Shown: positions 42,697 through 52,225, numbered from the stretch's first letter. The stretch: 57,046 bases of DNA from Nitrospirota bacterium (GCA_016180645.1 JACPAV010000027.1:1-57046), one strand, 5' to 3'. A program made the numbers and translations. The notes: a model not told the origin generated them from the sequence alone.

Positions 42697-43385
42697 AAAT
42701 CACTTTCATTGGCCAGTCCTCATTCAAGATCGAGCTCGACTCGGGGGCGGTGGTGCTGACCGATCCCTGGTTCGGCGGCTATCCCCTTCTCCGAGCGCGC
42801 CGCCCCGCTCTTGGGCCAAACGAAATCGGGGATGTGAAATTGATCCTGGTTTCGCATAACCACATCGACCACATCGATCGGCGCGCTCTTCGGCTGGCCC
42901 TGGAGAAATCCTCCATCGTCGCCGGCCCCCCGTCCGTGGCCCATCGAGCGAAGGTCCGCGGCATCGAAGCCGTGAGCCTCGCTCTCCGGAAGGACTACGA
43001 TTTCGGAGGGCTCAATGTCCACACCGTGCCCGCCGACCATCCCTTGTGCTCCAGTCCATTCGGCTACCTAATTCAGGGTGACGGGAAGACGTTATACTTC
43101 AGCGGTGACACCCGGAATTTCCCGGCTCTGCGTTCCGCCCTTAAAGGCCGCTCCATCGACGTCGCCTTGCTCCAAATCGCCTGCGCCCGGTACTTTGGAA
43201 AGCCGGACGGAATGGACGTTCACTCGGCGGCCGATTTGGCACGCGAGATACATCCGAAGTGCGTCGTCCCGATGCACTATCACGCCCGTTTCAAAGAGGC
43301 CGATCCCCGGCAATTCAAGGAGACACTGACGGAATCGGGAATCCACGTCCAAATCCTGGAGCCGGGAGTTGAGGCGGTTCTGTGA
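42693..43385 (+). CDS. UlaG/UPF0173-like metal-dependent hydrolase
   Basis: The metallo-beta-lactamase fold is seen in VLTDPWFGG, LVSHNHIDHIDRRAL (full H-x-H-x-D-H), TVPADHPLC, LYFSGDT and VPMHYHARF. This subgroup includes the L-ascorbate-6-phosphate lactonase UlaG and UPF0173 hydrolases. The position between a sugar-acid dehydratase and an aldolase supports a lactonase role. It overlaps both neighbours by 4 bp. Confidence 0.83.
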   Translation: MKITFIGQSSFKIELDSGAVVLTDPWFGGYPLLRARRPALGPNEIGDVKLILVSHNHIDHIDRRALRLALEKSSIVAGPPSVAHRAKVRGIEAVSLALRKDYDFGGLNVHTVPADHPLCSSPFGYLIQGDGKTLYFSGDTRNFPALRSALKGRSIDVALLQIACARYFGKPDGMDVHSAADLAREIHPKCVVPMHYHARFKEADPRQFKETLTESGIHVQILEPGVEAVL

Positions 43386-44365
43386 CCCTTCAAGCTTTCG
43401 AAGGTGTCTATCCCGTGGTTCCCACGCCACTCAAAGAAGACTACAGCGTGGACGAATCCGCCCTTGCCGCGGTGATCGAGTTCCTGATCCGGCGCCGTGT
43501 CCACGGGATCACCGTCCTCGGTTCGAACGGGGAATTCACCTATTTCACCTTTGAGGAGAAAGGCCGCATCCTTCGCGCCGCCGTGCGGGCCGCCAAGGGG
43601 CGCGTCAGGATTCTCGCGGGGACGGGAGCCATGGGAACCGAAGAAACCCTCGCTCTGACTCGCATGGCGAAGGATGTGGGCGCCGATGGCGCCCTCGTCG
43701 CCCTCCCCACCTACTACCCTGCCGCTTTCCCCCAGGTGAAAGCCCACTACCAGGCCGTCGCCCGTCTCGGCCTCCCGATTCTCTTTTATCACTTCCCTGA
43801 TTGCACCCACCTCGTCCTCACGCCCCGCCAGGTGGCGGAGATTTGCATGCTGGAGGGCATCGCGGGGATGAAGGCAAGTATCGTCGATCTGCGGGCCTTC
43901 AAGAGCTACCTCCGAAGAATCTCGAAACCGGCCTTCCATGCTTTCACAGGCGTGACGTACTTGTTCAGACCCGCGCTCGAAAGCGGCGCGAGCGGATTGA
44001 TCTGCCCGATCTCCGCCATTTTTCCCGAGGCCGCCGTCGGTTTCTACGAGGCGTGGAAGAAAGGCGATGCCGCAGCCGCACGGGCCCACGAGACATCGCT
44101 TTGGAAAACGCTCCCCCTCATGAGCGGCTCGGAGGCTCCGTGGCAGGCCTTGTCACTGGGATTTCAGATCGTGAGCAAAACAGGCATCCCCGTGCCCGCC
44201 CGCGGCGGCGACTCTCCGGCCGTCTTCAAGGAGGTCCTGCGGCTCCGCGGACTGCCGATCCGACCGCTCGTCCGCCGCCCCCTGCGACAACTGAATTCGG
44301 CCGAGGCCGCAAGAGCCAAGCGAACCTGGCAGGAGATCCAGAAGAACGGAGTCATGGACACATGA
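43382..44365 (+). CDS. DapA/NAL-family aldolase
   Basis: The (beta/alpha)8 family includes dihydrodipicolinate synthase, N-acetylneuraminate lyase and 2-keto-3-deoxy-sugar-acid aldolases. The Schiff-base Lys is in IAGMKASI, the carboxylate-binding loop in LGSNGEFTY, the catalytic Tyr region in LFYHFPD. The C-terminus is longer than DapA. With a dehydratase and lactonase in the operon, retro-aldol cleavage or dehydration of a keto-deoxy acid is the best guess; lysine synthesis is unlikely. Confidence 0.88.
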   Translation: MTLQAFEGVYPVVPTPLKEDYSVDESALAAVIEFLIRRRVHGITVLGSNGEFTYFTFEEKGRILRAAVRAAKGRVRILAGTGAMGTEETLALTRMAKDVGADGALVALPTYYPAAFPQVKAHYQAVARLGLPILFYHFPDCTHLVLTPRQVAEICMLEGIAGMKASIVDLRAFKSYLRRISKPAFHAFTGVTYLFRPALESGASGLICPISAIFPEAAVGFYEAWKKGDAAAARAHETSLWKTLPLMSGSEAPWQALSLGFQIVSKTGIPVPARGGDSPAVFKEVLRLRGLPIRPLVRRPLRQLNSAEAARAKRTWQEIQKNGVMDT

Positions 44366-45699
44366 AATACCTGTTGATGCTGTCGCTGATCCTGCTCCCC
44401 GCGCCATGGGTCCATGCCCGCGAGCCCAAAGGCATATACCCCGAAATCCGCGGAACTTTTGATCCGGTGGCGTTGGCGCCGGTCCTCGAAAAGGGCACGA
44501 TCGTCATCATTCATGAAGAGCCTGGAAAACCGACCTTCTTGACGGGCATCCTGCTGATTCATGCCTCCTTCGAGAAGGTCTGGAGCGTGGTGACGGACTA
44601 CGAGAAATATCACGAGTTCGTTCCAAACGTCATCCGCAATACCGTGCTCCAGCGGCATCCGGAAACCCATACCCAGGACACCGAGTACAAGACCGGGTTC
44701 AAGGCAGGACCGATCGAACTGGGCATCGTTTGGACCCTGGAACAACATCTGGAGAAGGACGAACACACCATTTGGGCCGGTCCCTCGAAGATCGGTGAGC
44801 AGGCCTTTAGCGCCGTCAACTACCGCGAAATCTATTTTCCCGTGGACGAACATCGAACGATCATGACCTACACGAACTACGCAGACTTGGCTTCCTTCGG
44901 CGCCCTCGCCAAGCTGGTATTCAAGACCTTTCCCGAGTTGGAGACGCCGACCCTCGTCTCCGTTGGCACGCTCTTCCCCGAGTCCATCAAGGAGCGCGTG
45001 GAGGGCACGCGGGTGATCGTCGAGCCCAAGGAGTTCGATCGCGACCGCGTGAAAATTCCCCCTCCCATCGAGAACAGCGGTGTTCTCGACGGACTGATCC
45101 GCCGCTTTCGGAAGATCGTCCTCTCGTGGTATCCCGATTCGAATGGCATCCGCTTCTTTTCCGCCCTGGCGTTGGTCGACGCCCCATCCGAACAATGCAA
45201 AGCCGTCGTTTCGGATTTCGCTTCCTACCCGCGGATTTTCAAGACCGTCGAGAGCACGCGCAAAGTAAAAGGCACCCCCGATCGATTCACGATGGAGTAT
45301 CGCATGAAGTACAAGGTGGCCCTCCCGCTGACCTTCGAATACTCCCTGGACTACACTTGGGATCCCGAAGGCCGGCGGCTCTCATTTGCCCTCAATCGCA
45401 TTCGCGATCACACCATCGAAGGGGAGTGGGGGGCCTGGGATTTCTATCCCTCGGACGAAAAGACCTTGGTCGGCTACACCAGCTTCACCGATCTTCGGTC
45501 CGGCGGGTTATTTCTTCGCCTTCTCATGGACAATATCGCGGGCTTCGGCACGGGCTTCCGCGTCGGCCTCAACTCGATGGTCATGCAGGCCCTCTCTTCG
45601 GCCATGGCCAAACCGACCCCCAGGACGGGGGAAGTGCCGCGGGAAGACAGGAGTCTGGAGCGGCCGCACGTCTCAAACGGCTCGGAGGTAGGATTCTGA
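44362..45699 (+). CDS. Exported protein with two START/SRPBCC-like domains
   Basis: A signal peptide (residues 1-21, ending VHARE) precedes two related segments of about 190 residues. Each opens with a helix-grip signature: FEKVWSVVTDYEKYHEFVPNV in the first and SEQCKAVVSDFASYPRIFKT in the second. The fold binds lipids or other hydrophobic ligands. The protein probably acts in the periplasm and may carry a hydrophobic substrate from the FadL porin; that is inferred. The last 30 residues are encoded by the family C repeat (45614-45666). It overlaps both neighbours by a few bases. Confidence 0.75.
   Translation: MKYLLMLSLILLPAPWVHAREPKGIYPEIRGTFDPVALAPVLEKGTIVIIHEEPGKPTFLTGILLIHASFEKVWSVVTDYEKYHEFVPNVIRNTVLQRHPETHTQDTEYKTGFKAGPIELGIVWTLEQHLEKDEHTIWAGPSKIGEQAFSAVNYREIYFPVDEHRTIMTYTNYADLASFGALAKLVFKTFPELETPTLVSVGTLFPESIKERVEGTRVIVEPKEFDRDRVKIPPPIENSGVLDGLIRRFRKIVLSWYPDSNGIRFFSALALVDAPSEQCKAVVSDFASYPRIFKTVESTRKVKGTPDRFTMEYRMKYKVALPLTFEYSLDYTWDPEGRRLSFALNRIRDHTIEGEWGAWDFYPSDEKTLVGYTSFTDLRSGGLFLRLLMDNIAGFGTGFRVGLNSMVMQALSSAMAKPTPRTGEVPREDRSLERPHVSNGSEVGF
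45614..45666. repeat. 53-bp repeat (family C), copy 2
   Basis: This copy matches 9844-9896 at 50 of 53 positions and ends 33 bases before the stop codon. It is read here as PRTGEVPREDRSLERP, in a different frame from copy 1. Confidence 0.85.
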
Positions 45700-46988
45700 T
45701 GAAAGTGAAACGTCTCGAACTCTATCGCGTCACGATTCCGCTCCCGAAACCCTTCTACCCATCGTGGATTCCCGGGTATCCCCAGACGGAAAACCGCTTC
45801 ACGCTCCTGCGGGTCTTGACCGACGACGGCATCGAGGGCTTCAGCGCGGGCGTGGAAATGGAGGAGGAACGCCAGGGACTCGGCACGCTCCTGGGCCCCT
45901 ATCTCATCGATATGGACCCCCTGGACATCGAGTCCATCCAGCAACGGCTCCGCGAAGCCTCCTACCTCGGCTGGCGCAATAGTTGGATCGAGGCCGCCTT
46001 CTGGGACATCAAAGGCAAAGCCGCCGGCAAGCCGGTGTACGAATTGCTCGGCGGGAAGGGCGGGCGCATTCCCGTCTACTGCTCAACGGGCGAGATCCAC
46101 GATCCCGCCCGGCGCGCGGAGGAGGCGAAGGTCATCAAAAAAGCGGGATACCGGGGCATTAAGCTCCGCGTCCACTCCTTCGATCCGAAGGATGACGTGG
46201 CCGTCCTCGAATCGGTGAGGAAGGCCGTGGGAGACGACATGGACATCATGGTCGATGCGAATCAAGGCTGGCGCGTCACCGTCATCGAGGATGCTCCGCT
46301 GTGGAATCTGGAACGCGCGATCCACTTCGCCCGCGAGTGCGAACGTCTCCGCATCCGCTGGATCGAGGAACCGTTGGATATGTACGGCTACGACGATCTC
46401 GCGACGCTGTGCAAGGAAAGTTCCGTGGCCATCGCCGGCGGCGAGCTCAACGCCGGTTGGCACGAATTCAAGATCATGCTGGAAAAAGGCTCGTACGACA
46501 TTTACCAACCGGACGCCACATTCGCGGGTGGAATCGCCACCTGCAAGAGGCTCATGGATGCCGCTCTCGCCGAGGGACTCAACTACACGCCCCACACTTG
46601 GACCAACGGCATCGGCTTCATGATCAACCTCCAGATCGCTGCTACTCATCCGAATCCGCTGCCCCTCGAATATCCTTACGAGCCACCGGGCTGGATCCCC
46701 GAGGTCCGCGATGCCCTCTTCAAAGAACCGCTCCGGCCGGACAGCGAGGGCAATCTGCTCATCCCGAACAGGCCGGGCCTCGGCTTCGATATCGACCCCT
46801 GGAGGCTGGCACGCTATGGCCGGAAGTTTTTCACCGTCACTCCGCTCAGGCTGGGCCTGCACGTCCTTCGCCGCAAGGGCATCCGAACCACGCTGGAACT
46901 GGGCCGGAGAAAGATGGGGAAGAAGAAGGGGTCAGCGGTCATTCCGCCTCAGGCGGATCAGCCATCAGCAAAGAAACCAGTTTCATGA
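45699..46988 (+). CDS. Enolase-superfamily dehydratase (mandelate racemase/muconate lactonizing type)
   Basis: The barrel residues are intact: KLR in YRGIKLRVHS, metal Asp in IMVDANQGW, metal Glu in RWIEEPLD and in IAGGELNAG, and a His-Asp dyad from DIYQPDATFAGG and YTPHTWTNG. This set is typical of acid-sugar dehydratases in the mandelate-racemase subgroup. The N-terminal capping domain has the flexible loop (RVTIPLPKPFYPSWI). The length of 429 residues includes a basic C-terminal tail. The ATG at 45699 overlaps the previous stop and is preceded by GGAGG. Confidence 0.92.
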   Translation: MKVKRLELYRVTIPLPKPFYPSWIPGYPQTENRFTLLRVLTDDGIEGFSAGVEMEEERQGLGTLLGPYLIDMDPLDIESIQQRLREASYLGWRNSWIEAAFWDIKGKAAGKPVYELLGGKGGRIPVYCSTGEIHDPARRAEEAKVIKKAGYRGIKLRVHSFDPKDDVAVLESVRKAVGDDMDIMVDANQGWRVTVIEDAPLWNLERAIHFARECERLRIRWIEEPLDMYGYDDLATLCKESSVAIAGGELNAGWHEFKIMLEKGSYDIYQPDATFAGGIATCKRLMDAALAEGLNYTPHTWTNGIGFMINLQIAATHPNPLPLEYPYEPPGWIPEVRDALFKEPLRPDSEGNLLIPNRPGLGFDIDPWRLARYGRKFFTVTPLRLGLHVLRRKGIRTTLELGRRKMGKKKGSAVIPPQADQPSAKKPVS

Positions 46989-48433
46989 GGCACGTCCAGG
47001 CCCTCGCGGTCTTCCTCGCGTTCCTGAACATGATCCCGAGGGTCTGCCCGGCCAACACGTTCGACATCCTGGGGTTCAGCCCGCGGTCCATCGCCATGGG
47101 AGGCGCCTACACGGCCGTGGGCGGAGATGAGGGCAGTCTGTACCACAATCCCGCCGGGCTCGGGCAACTCCATTCCAGCTCCTTCCTCCTCTCGCCGCTC
47201 TGGGATTTTCCGCGATTCTCGGCCCGCCCTGCCTCCCGTCAGGGCGGCGCGCTCCCAGCTCTCACCTTGGATTTCCCGACCGCCGAAAGAAACAGCCGGC
47301 TCATCTCGGCCGCTTCAGGTCCGGATACGGTGTCTGGCACAACGATCGGCCTCGCCCTCAAGGCCGGCCATCATTTCGGTTTCGGCCTCGCGATGTACCT
47401 CCCCGGACGCCCCAACGGCCGCCATTTCCTCGACTTCAATGTCATCAAGTATCGCTTCTTTGACTCCTACACTCCCTACGACCTCCAACAGAACCGAATG
47501 GACCGCCTGATTATCCTGCCCGCCGCAGGTTTGCGAATCCTGGACGGGCTCTCGGTCGGCGCCGGCACTTCGGTCTTGGGCAATGCCACTTCCGAATTCG
47601 TCACCACCATTCCGCTCAGTCCGGATAAGGACGTCCGCATCGTGAGCGATCTGGACATTCCGCCCATCGCCTCCCCCTTCGCGGGAATCTTGTATAGTCC
47701 CATCGAACGGCTCTCCCTGGGCTTGACCTACCGCGATGAGATCAAGCTTCGAGTCAAGGCCGCCGCGAAAACGGAGGTCAGCATCGGAATCGGCTCCCTT
47801 CAATTTCCCGTCTGGATCCCGCTCCAAATCGACGCCGTCACGCACTACACGCCGAGGCAAGTCGTCTTGGGCACGGCCGCACATCTTCTCCCGGAGGTGC
47901 TCGTAACAGGCGAACTGACCTGGGCGCAATGGTCCAAATACGTTCCTCCCTTCCCGAAAATTACGGGGATCGATGAGGAAGCGTTTCAGAAAATCCCCGA
48001 GATGCTCCGGCCGCAACTGCCCTTTGTCCCACCCGTTGAACCGGCTCATTTCAAGAATACGCTCGTCCCCCGGCTCGGCACAGAATGGTCGCCGTCGAAA
48101 GATCTGTCGTTCCGCGCGGGATCGGCGTATGAACCGTCACCCGTCCCCGATCAGAAGGCCACAAGCAACATTCTCGACAGCGACCGCCTGCACCTGACGG
48201 GAGGTGCCGCGTACCACATCGAACCGAATCGCGTGCTTCGTTACCCTATGCGCCTGGACGCGTTTATCCTGTATACTCGTCTTCAACCTCGAACCTTTGA
48301 GAAGAACCTTGATAACCTTCGAGATGAAGACGCTGAAAAAGAAGGGATTCAAACCACCAATCCCGGTTATCCGGGGATCACCTACTCCGGAAACGCCCTT
48401 GCCCTCGGCATTTCGGCAGCGTTCGAATTCTAG
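46985..48433 (+). CDS. OmpP1/FadL-family outer-membrane transporter
   Basis: After a signal peptide (about 1-23) come the N-terminal FadL motifs: FDILGFSPRSIAMGGAYTAVGGD and LYHNPAGLGQL. Beta-strand repeats follow to the C-terminal ISAAFEF, which ends in Phe as barrel proteins do. FadL proteins let hydrophobic compounds cross the outer membrane. Placed with START-like and SCP2 modules, the substrate of the operon is probably hydrophobic or amphipathic. The 3' end overlaps the DctP gene by 110 bp. Confidence 0.9.
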   Translation: MRHVQALAVFLAFLNMIPRVCPANTFDILGFSPRSIAMGGAYTAVGGDEGSLYHNPAGLGQLHSSSFLLSPLWDFPRFSARPASRQGGALPALTLDFPTAERNSRLISAASGPDTVSGTTIGLALKAGHHFGFGLAMYLPGRPNGRHFLDFNVIKYRFFDSYTPYDLQQNRMDRLIILPAAGLRILDGLSVGAGTSVLGNATSEFVTTIPLSPDKDVRIVSDLDIPPIASPFAGILYSPIERLSLGLTYRDEIKLRVKAAAKTEVSIGIGSLQFPVWIPLQIDAVTHYTPRQVVLGTAAHLLPEVLVTGELTWAQWSKYVPPFPKITGIDEEAFQKIPEMLRPQLPFVPPVEPAHFKNTLVPRLGTEWSPSKDLSFRAGSAYEPSPVPDQKATSNILDSDRLHLTGGAAYHIEPNRVLRYPMRLDAFILYTRLQPRTFEKNLDNLRDEDAEKEGIQTTNPGYPGITYSGNALALGISAAFEF

Positions 48434-49457
48434 ACGCCACACCGTTCTGGGGCTGTTCATCACCCTGATTCTTTGCACGGTCCTGGGCTTCGCGCCGATC
48501 CCCGCCTCCGCCGACCCCATCAAGCTGCGCGGCTCCATTCTCACCCCGGAGGGATCGAGGTGGACTGAGGAAGTGAAGAGCGCCATTCACAAGATCAAGT
48601 CGGCCACCGGAGGCCGCGTGGACGAGACCCTCTACACGGCCGGGGTGCAGGGCGAGGAATCCGAAGTGGTAGAAAAGCTCAAGAAGGGTGATCTCGATAT
48701 CGCCGCGCTGAGCGATCTGGGTCTCGCCTACATCGTGCCGGACATGCAGATCCTGAACCTTCCGTTCTTCATCAAGAATGAGAAAGAGTCGGCCTTCCTG
48801 GAGGGCAAGCTGCACGATCGGTTTGTGCGGGAATTCCGGGAACGTGGTTTCGAACTTCTCTTCTGGAGCCCGGTGGGGCCCGGGTACCTCCACTTCGACC
48901 GACCCATCCGAAACGTCGAGGACATGAAGGGCGTCAGAACGTGGCAATGGAAAGACGATCCCGTGGGCAAGGTGATGATCAAGGAACTTCCCGGACTGAT
49001 CGCGGTACCGCTTCCCCTCGCAGAGGTGCGGTCGGCACTGGAGGAGGACAGGGTGGACGCCGTATATAATGTGCCCCTGGCAACGGTTGCCTTCCAGTGG
49101 CATCCGTTCCTCAAGTACGTCCTTGACGTGCCTGCCGTCGTCGCGGGAGGGGGGACGGTTATCGCCCACCACGCGTGGAACAAGATCAGCCCGGGCGATC
49201 GGGCGATCATGGCGGAGATCAGCCGGAATCAAATTGTCTCCTTCCGGGCGGGCATCGCCGCCGACAGCACCGCCGCCATCCGCGGGTTGAAGAAGTACGG
49301 TGTAATCTTCGAACCGCCGAGTCCGGAGGCCCTGGCGATCCTGGAAAACGCCTCTGACCGAATCCGAAAGCAGCTCGCGGGCACGCTGTTTTCCAAAGAA
49401 ATCCTTGCCGAAGCCGAGCGTCTCCTCGCCGAGTACCGAAAAGGACTGAAACAATAA
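48324..49457 (+). CDS. dctP: TRAP-type periplasmic solute-binding protein DctP (copy 1)
   Basis: A signal segment (about 33-60, LGLFITLILCTVLGFAPIPAS) precedes a DctP fold. GSILTPEGSRWTEEVK is the first conserved block, LAYIVPDMQILNLPFFIKNE the middle one, and DMKGVRTWQWKDDPVGK the substrate region. The Arg used to bind carboxylates appears in VRTW. The only ATG is at 48324, inside fadL. No DctQ or DctM permease gene lies in the window. The ligand is presumably an acid related to the operon's substrate. Confidence 0.85.
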   Translation: MKTLKKKGFKPPIPVIRGSPTPETPLPSAFRQRSNSRRHTVLGLFITLILCTVLGFAPIPASADPIKLRGSILTPEGSRWTEEVKSAIHKIKSATGGRVDETLYTAGVQGEESEVVEKLKKGDLDIAALSDLGLAYIVPDMQILNLPFFIKNEKESAFLEGKLHDRFVREFRERGFELLFWSPVGPGYLHFDRPIRNVEDMKGVRTWQWKDDPVGKVMIKELPGLIAVPLPLAEVRSALEEDRVDAVYNVPLATVAFQWHPFLKYVLDVPAVVAGGGTVIAHHAWNKISPGDRAIMAEISRNQIVSFRAGIAADSTAAIRGLKKYGVIFEPPSPEALAILENASDRIRKQLAGTLFSKEILAEAERLLAEYRKGLKQ

Positions 49458-49474
49458 GCGCCTTTCGCTTCCGG

Positions 49475-52225
49475 ATGCGGCCCCGGATTACCCTCGCCAT
49501 TTCACTGATCTTTGCCTGCGCCCCCCGTGCCTCGGCGCAAGAAGAGGAAAACCTGACCCGAAAGTGGACTCTCTACGTCGTTCCCTACAGCCACCTAGAC
49601 GTCGGCTTCACCCAATCCCAAGCCAAAGTTCTGGCCAAGCAGAAAAACAACCTGCGAATCGCCCTGGATTTGATCGACCAGACGAATGACTGGCCGGAAG
49701 GTTCCAAGTTCAAGTACCTCATCGAAACGTCGTGGCCCGCGATCGAATTCATGAAGGACCCCGCCGTCGCGCAGTCGGACAAAGACCGGCTCGTCAATGC
49801 CCTCCTCGCCGGTCGAATGGAAATGGGCGCTTTCTACATCAACCACCAGAACCGATTTCTCGACGGGGAAGCGCTCCTCCGATCCGTCAGTCTCACCAAA
49901 GACGCTTTTAAGGAACCCTTCGGAGTCCCCATCGACACGGCGATCATCGATGACGTCTGCGACGGAAGCGGGGTGTTGAACATCCTTACCCAGCACCGAG
50001 TGAAATACTTCATGCTGGGTTGCAACGTGTCGCATTGGGCGCTTCCGCCGCTGTTTTACATGGAGGCGCCAGGCGTCTTCCGCGACAAGCTGTTGGTCTA
50101 CCTGCCGCCGTTCATCGGCGGATACAACGGCGCATTCGACCTCTCGCTGGTGACACCCCTTCCCTTCGATCCCAACGCGGCCATCCCCAAATACGAGCCG
50201 AAAATCTACGAATTCCTCGAAGCGATGGAGCAGCGCGGCGTTGCCCCGCTGGCTGAACGGGCCTTCGACTATCGTGGACAGACCATCGACTATCCCTACG
50301 ATGCCTTGCTCGTTCCCTATCCCTCGCCGCACGGCCCCGACAACGGCGAGCAAGATCTCACGATCAGCGAGATCGCACGGGACTGGAACGCACGGCATGG
50401 CAATCCAAGGATCGTCGTCTCCACCCCGCGCGAATTCTTCGAGCACATCGAGAACGGTTTCCGAAAAGAGATCCCCGTGCTGGAGGGCGAACTCGGCGGT
50501 TGGTGGGGCGAACAGATCTTCTGGGACTTGCTCCAGACCGACCCGAGGAAGGAATCGATGAGCCGGGATGTTTTCCGAATGGCCGATTCCATCGGCCCTC
50601 TTCTCGCAATGGTCGATCCCTCGACATCAGACACGGCTCGCGAAACACTCCGCGAAGCCTATTCCAAAATCTTGCTCAACACGGATCATAATCCCGCACC
50701 GGTCCCGTTCGGAAATACGCCTTACACGGAGGACGACGTGCGGATTTGGAAAGAGACGCGTCGGAATGGGATGGAGGAGGCATGGCAATCGGTTCGCGAT
50801 CTCTCAGCGAAACTCTCATCGACACCACCATCCGCCGACACCGCCGCAATCTCCCTCCCGTCCGCACAGGGGGGTGATAAGGACACCTGCGAAATCTCCC
50901 TTGGCGATGGCGATGCGACGGTCGCCGATGGGGAACTCCTCGTCCATTTCTCCGTCCACCCATTCGGTGTTACACGCATTGAGCATCGCGCCACCGGCGA
51001 AACGCTGCTGGAGAGCGCCGAGGGAACGCCCTTGTTTCAGTACGGCACGCTGACGCGCCCCGAGGCAGGCCCAATGGCCGGCGGACCCTTGAACGGGATC
51101 GGGGGACCTCCCACGTATCACCGGTCCACATCCAATGAATCCCTCGAAGCGCTGAAGGCTCCGCCCGAATGCGGCTTACGCTCGACCTTGGCGGCCGAAG
51201 GTGGATTCGCCCTTCAGCGAACTATTCGGGTCGTTCCATCTGTCACGCGAATCGAACTCACCGCGGAATTCACCGCTCCCTCGCCTCAGTCTGCAGAGCA
51301 TGTCTTTTCCTTCCGTCTCCCCATCGGCTCCCCTTCTGATCTGACCGTGGATGGGCCCTACCGCGTGTACCACTACGGCGCCTCGGATCCCCTTGGCTGG
51401 TATCCGGTTCCCCTGCGCGGTGATCTCTTCGCTACTCTGGATTTCATCCATCCGGCGCCGACCATCAATGCAACGAACGATATCTTCCAATGGATCAGGG
51501 GAATCCCCCGCAGCCTCGTCGCCCGGAGTTTCGTGGAAGTAGTTGCGGGAAGCAATCGCATCACGTACTCACCATTTGATTCAGGCGTCATCATCCCCTA
51601 CCCCTATCGCGTTGACCCTGTCGGGCCGGAGTCGGTATCCGGTTTCGATCATGTCTGTCTCGGCTCGACCACCTGGGGCAATCTGGGACTTGGGGCCGAC
51701 CTCGGCGGACTCCATCTTTGCAGGGCGACTCTGCAAATCAACACCGCTGCGCTTCCTAACGGCCCCGCCCTATTCGTTACAGATCCAGAGTCGCCGCCAC
51801 TGTCTCTCGATGCACGACACACAATTGTACGCCTGATCCCGGAAACCGATTCGGATCGTCCGGTGGTACGGCTCTTCCAAGCCGGCCCTTTGGAACAAGT
51901 GAGCGTGAAAATGGCCTCCAGATTCGCGGCGCGTTCGGCAGCTCGCGCGACACCCAGCGGTGTACCGCGGTGCCGGCTCCCGTTCAATGTGGCCGGCGGC
52001 GAATTGCGACTGGACCTCGCAGAGAACGAATTGGCGACCCTCGTTTTCACGCAAGAGGATTTCGCCGGTCTGCCCGCTTGCCCGGGCCGCACGGAAGGAT
52101 CCTGCGAATGCGAAACGGTGGGCGCTCCGGTGACCTCCGCCTGGGGAATCCTCGTGTCCTGCCTTCCGCTCGCGGCCTTCTGGTTCGCGAGGCGAAGACG
52201 CTACTGGGGCAGGGCGGGGGACTGA
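49475..52225 (+). CDS. Secreted GH38-like glycoside hydrolase with a MYXO-CTERM-like tail
   Basis: A signal peptide (residues 1-22, ending ASAQ) precedes a domain like the N-terminal barrel of alpha-mannosidases, with VVPYSHLDVGFT (H-x-D metal motif) and IDTAIIDDVCDGSG (second acidic pair). The remaining 500 residues look like beta-sandwich domains. The C-terminus has Cys-x-Cys, a hydrophobic helix (about 893-907) and RRRR, like the MYXO-CTERM sorting signal. It probably attacks a glycoside outside the cell or in the envelope. Its position last in the operon suggests that it releases the sugar that the other enzymes process. Confidence 0.75.
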   Translation: MRPRITLAISLIFACAPRASAQEEENLTRKWTLYVVPYSHLDVGFTQSQAKVLAKQKNNLRIALDLIDQTNDWPEGSKFKYLIETSWPAIEFMKDPAVAQSDKDRLVNALLAGRMEMGAFYINHQNRFLDGEALLRSVSLTKDAFKEPFGVPIDTAIIDDVCDGSGVLNILTQHRVKYFMLGCNVSHWALPPLFYMEAPGVFRDKLLVYLPPFIGGYNGAFDLSLVTPLPFDPNAAIPKYEPKIYEFLEAMEQRGVAPLAERAFDYRGQTIDYPYDALLVPYPSPHGPDNGEQDLTISEIARDWNARHGNPRIVVSTPREFFEHIENGFRKEIPVLEGELGGWWGEQIFWDLLQTDPRKESMSRDVFRMADSIGPLLAMVDPSTSDTARETLREAYSKILLNTDHNPAPVPFGNTPYTEDDVRIWKETRRNGMEEAWQSVRDLSAKLSSTPPSADTAAISLPSAQGGDKDTCEISLGDGDATVADGELLVHFSVHPFGVTRIEHRATGETLLESAEGTPLFQYGTLTRPEAGPMAGGPLNGIGGPPTYHRSTSNESLEALKAPPECGLRSTLAAEGGFALQRTIRVVPSVTRIELTAEFTAPSPQSAEHVFSFRLPIGSPSDLTVDGPYRVYHYGASDPLGWYPVPLRGDLFATLDFIHPAPTINATNDIFQWIRGIPRSLVARSFVEVVAGSNRITYSPFDSGVIIPYPYRVDPVGPESVSGFDHVCLGSTTWGNLGLGADLGGLHLCRATLQINTAALPNGPALFVTDPESPPLSLDARHTIVRLIPETDSDRPVVRLFQAGPLEQVSVKMASRFAARSAARATPSGVPRCRLPFNVAGGELRLDLAENELATLVFTQEDFAGLPACPGRTEGSCECETVGAPVTSAWGILVSCLPLAAFWFARRRRYWGRAGD

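Noticed and set aside
43382-44365. Calling this gene dapA of lysine synthesis
   Set aside because: It lies in a sugar-acid operon with no other lysine genes, and its phosphate/carboxylate loop and C-terminus differ from canonical DapA.
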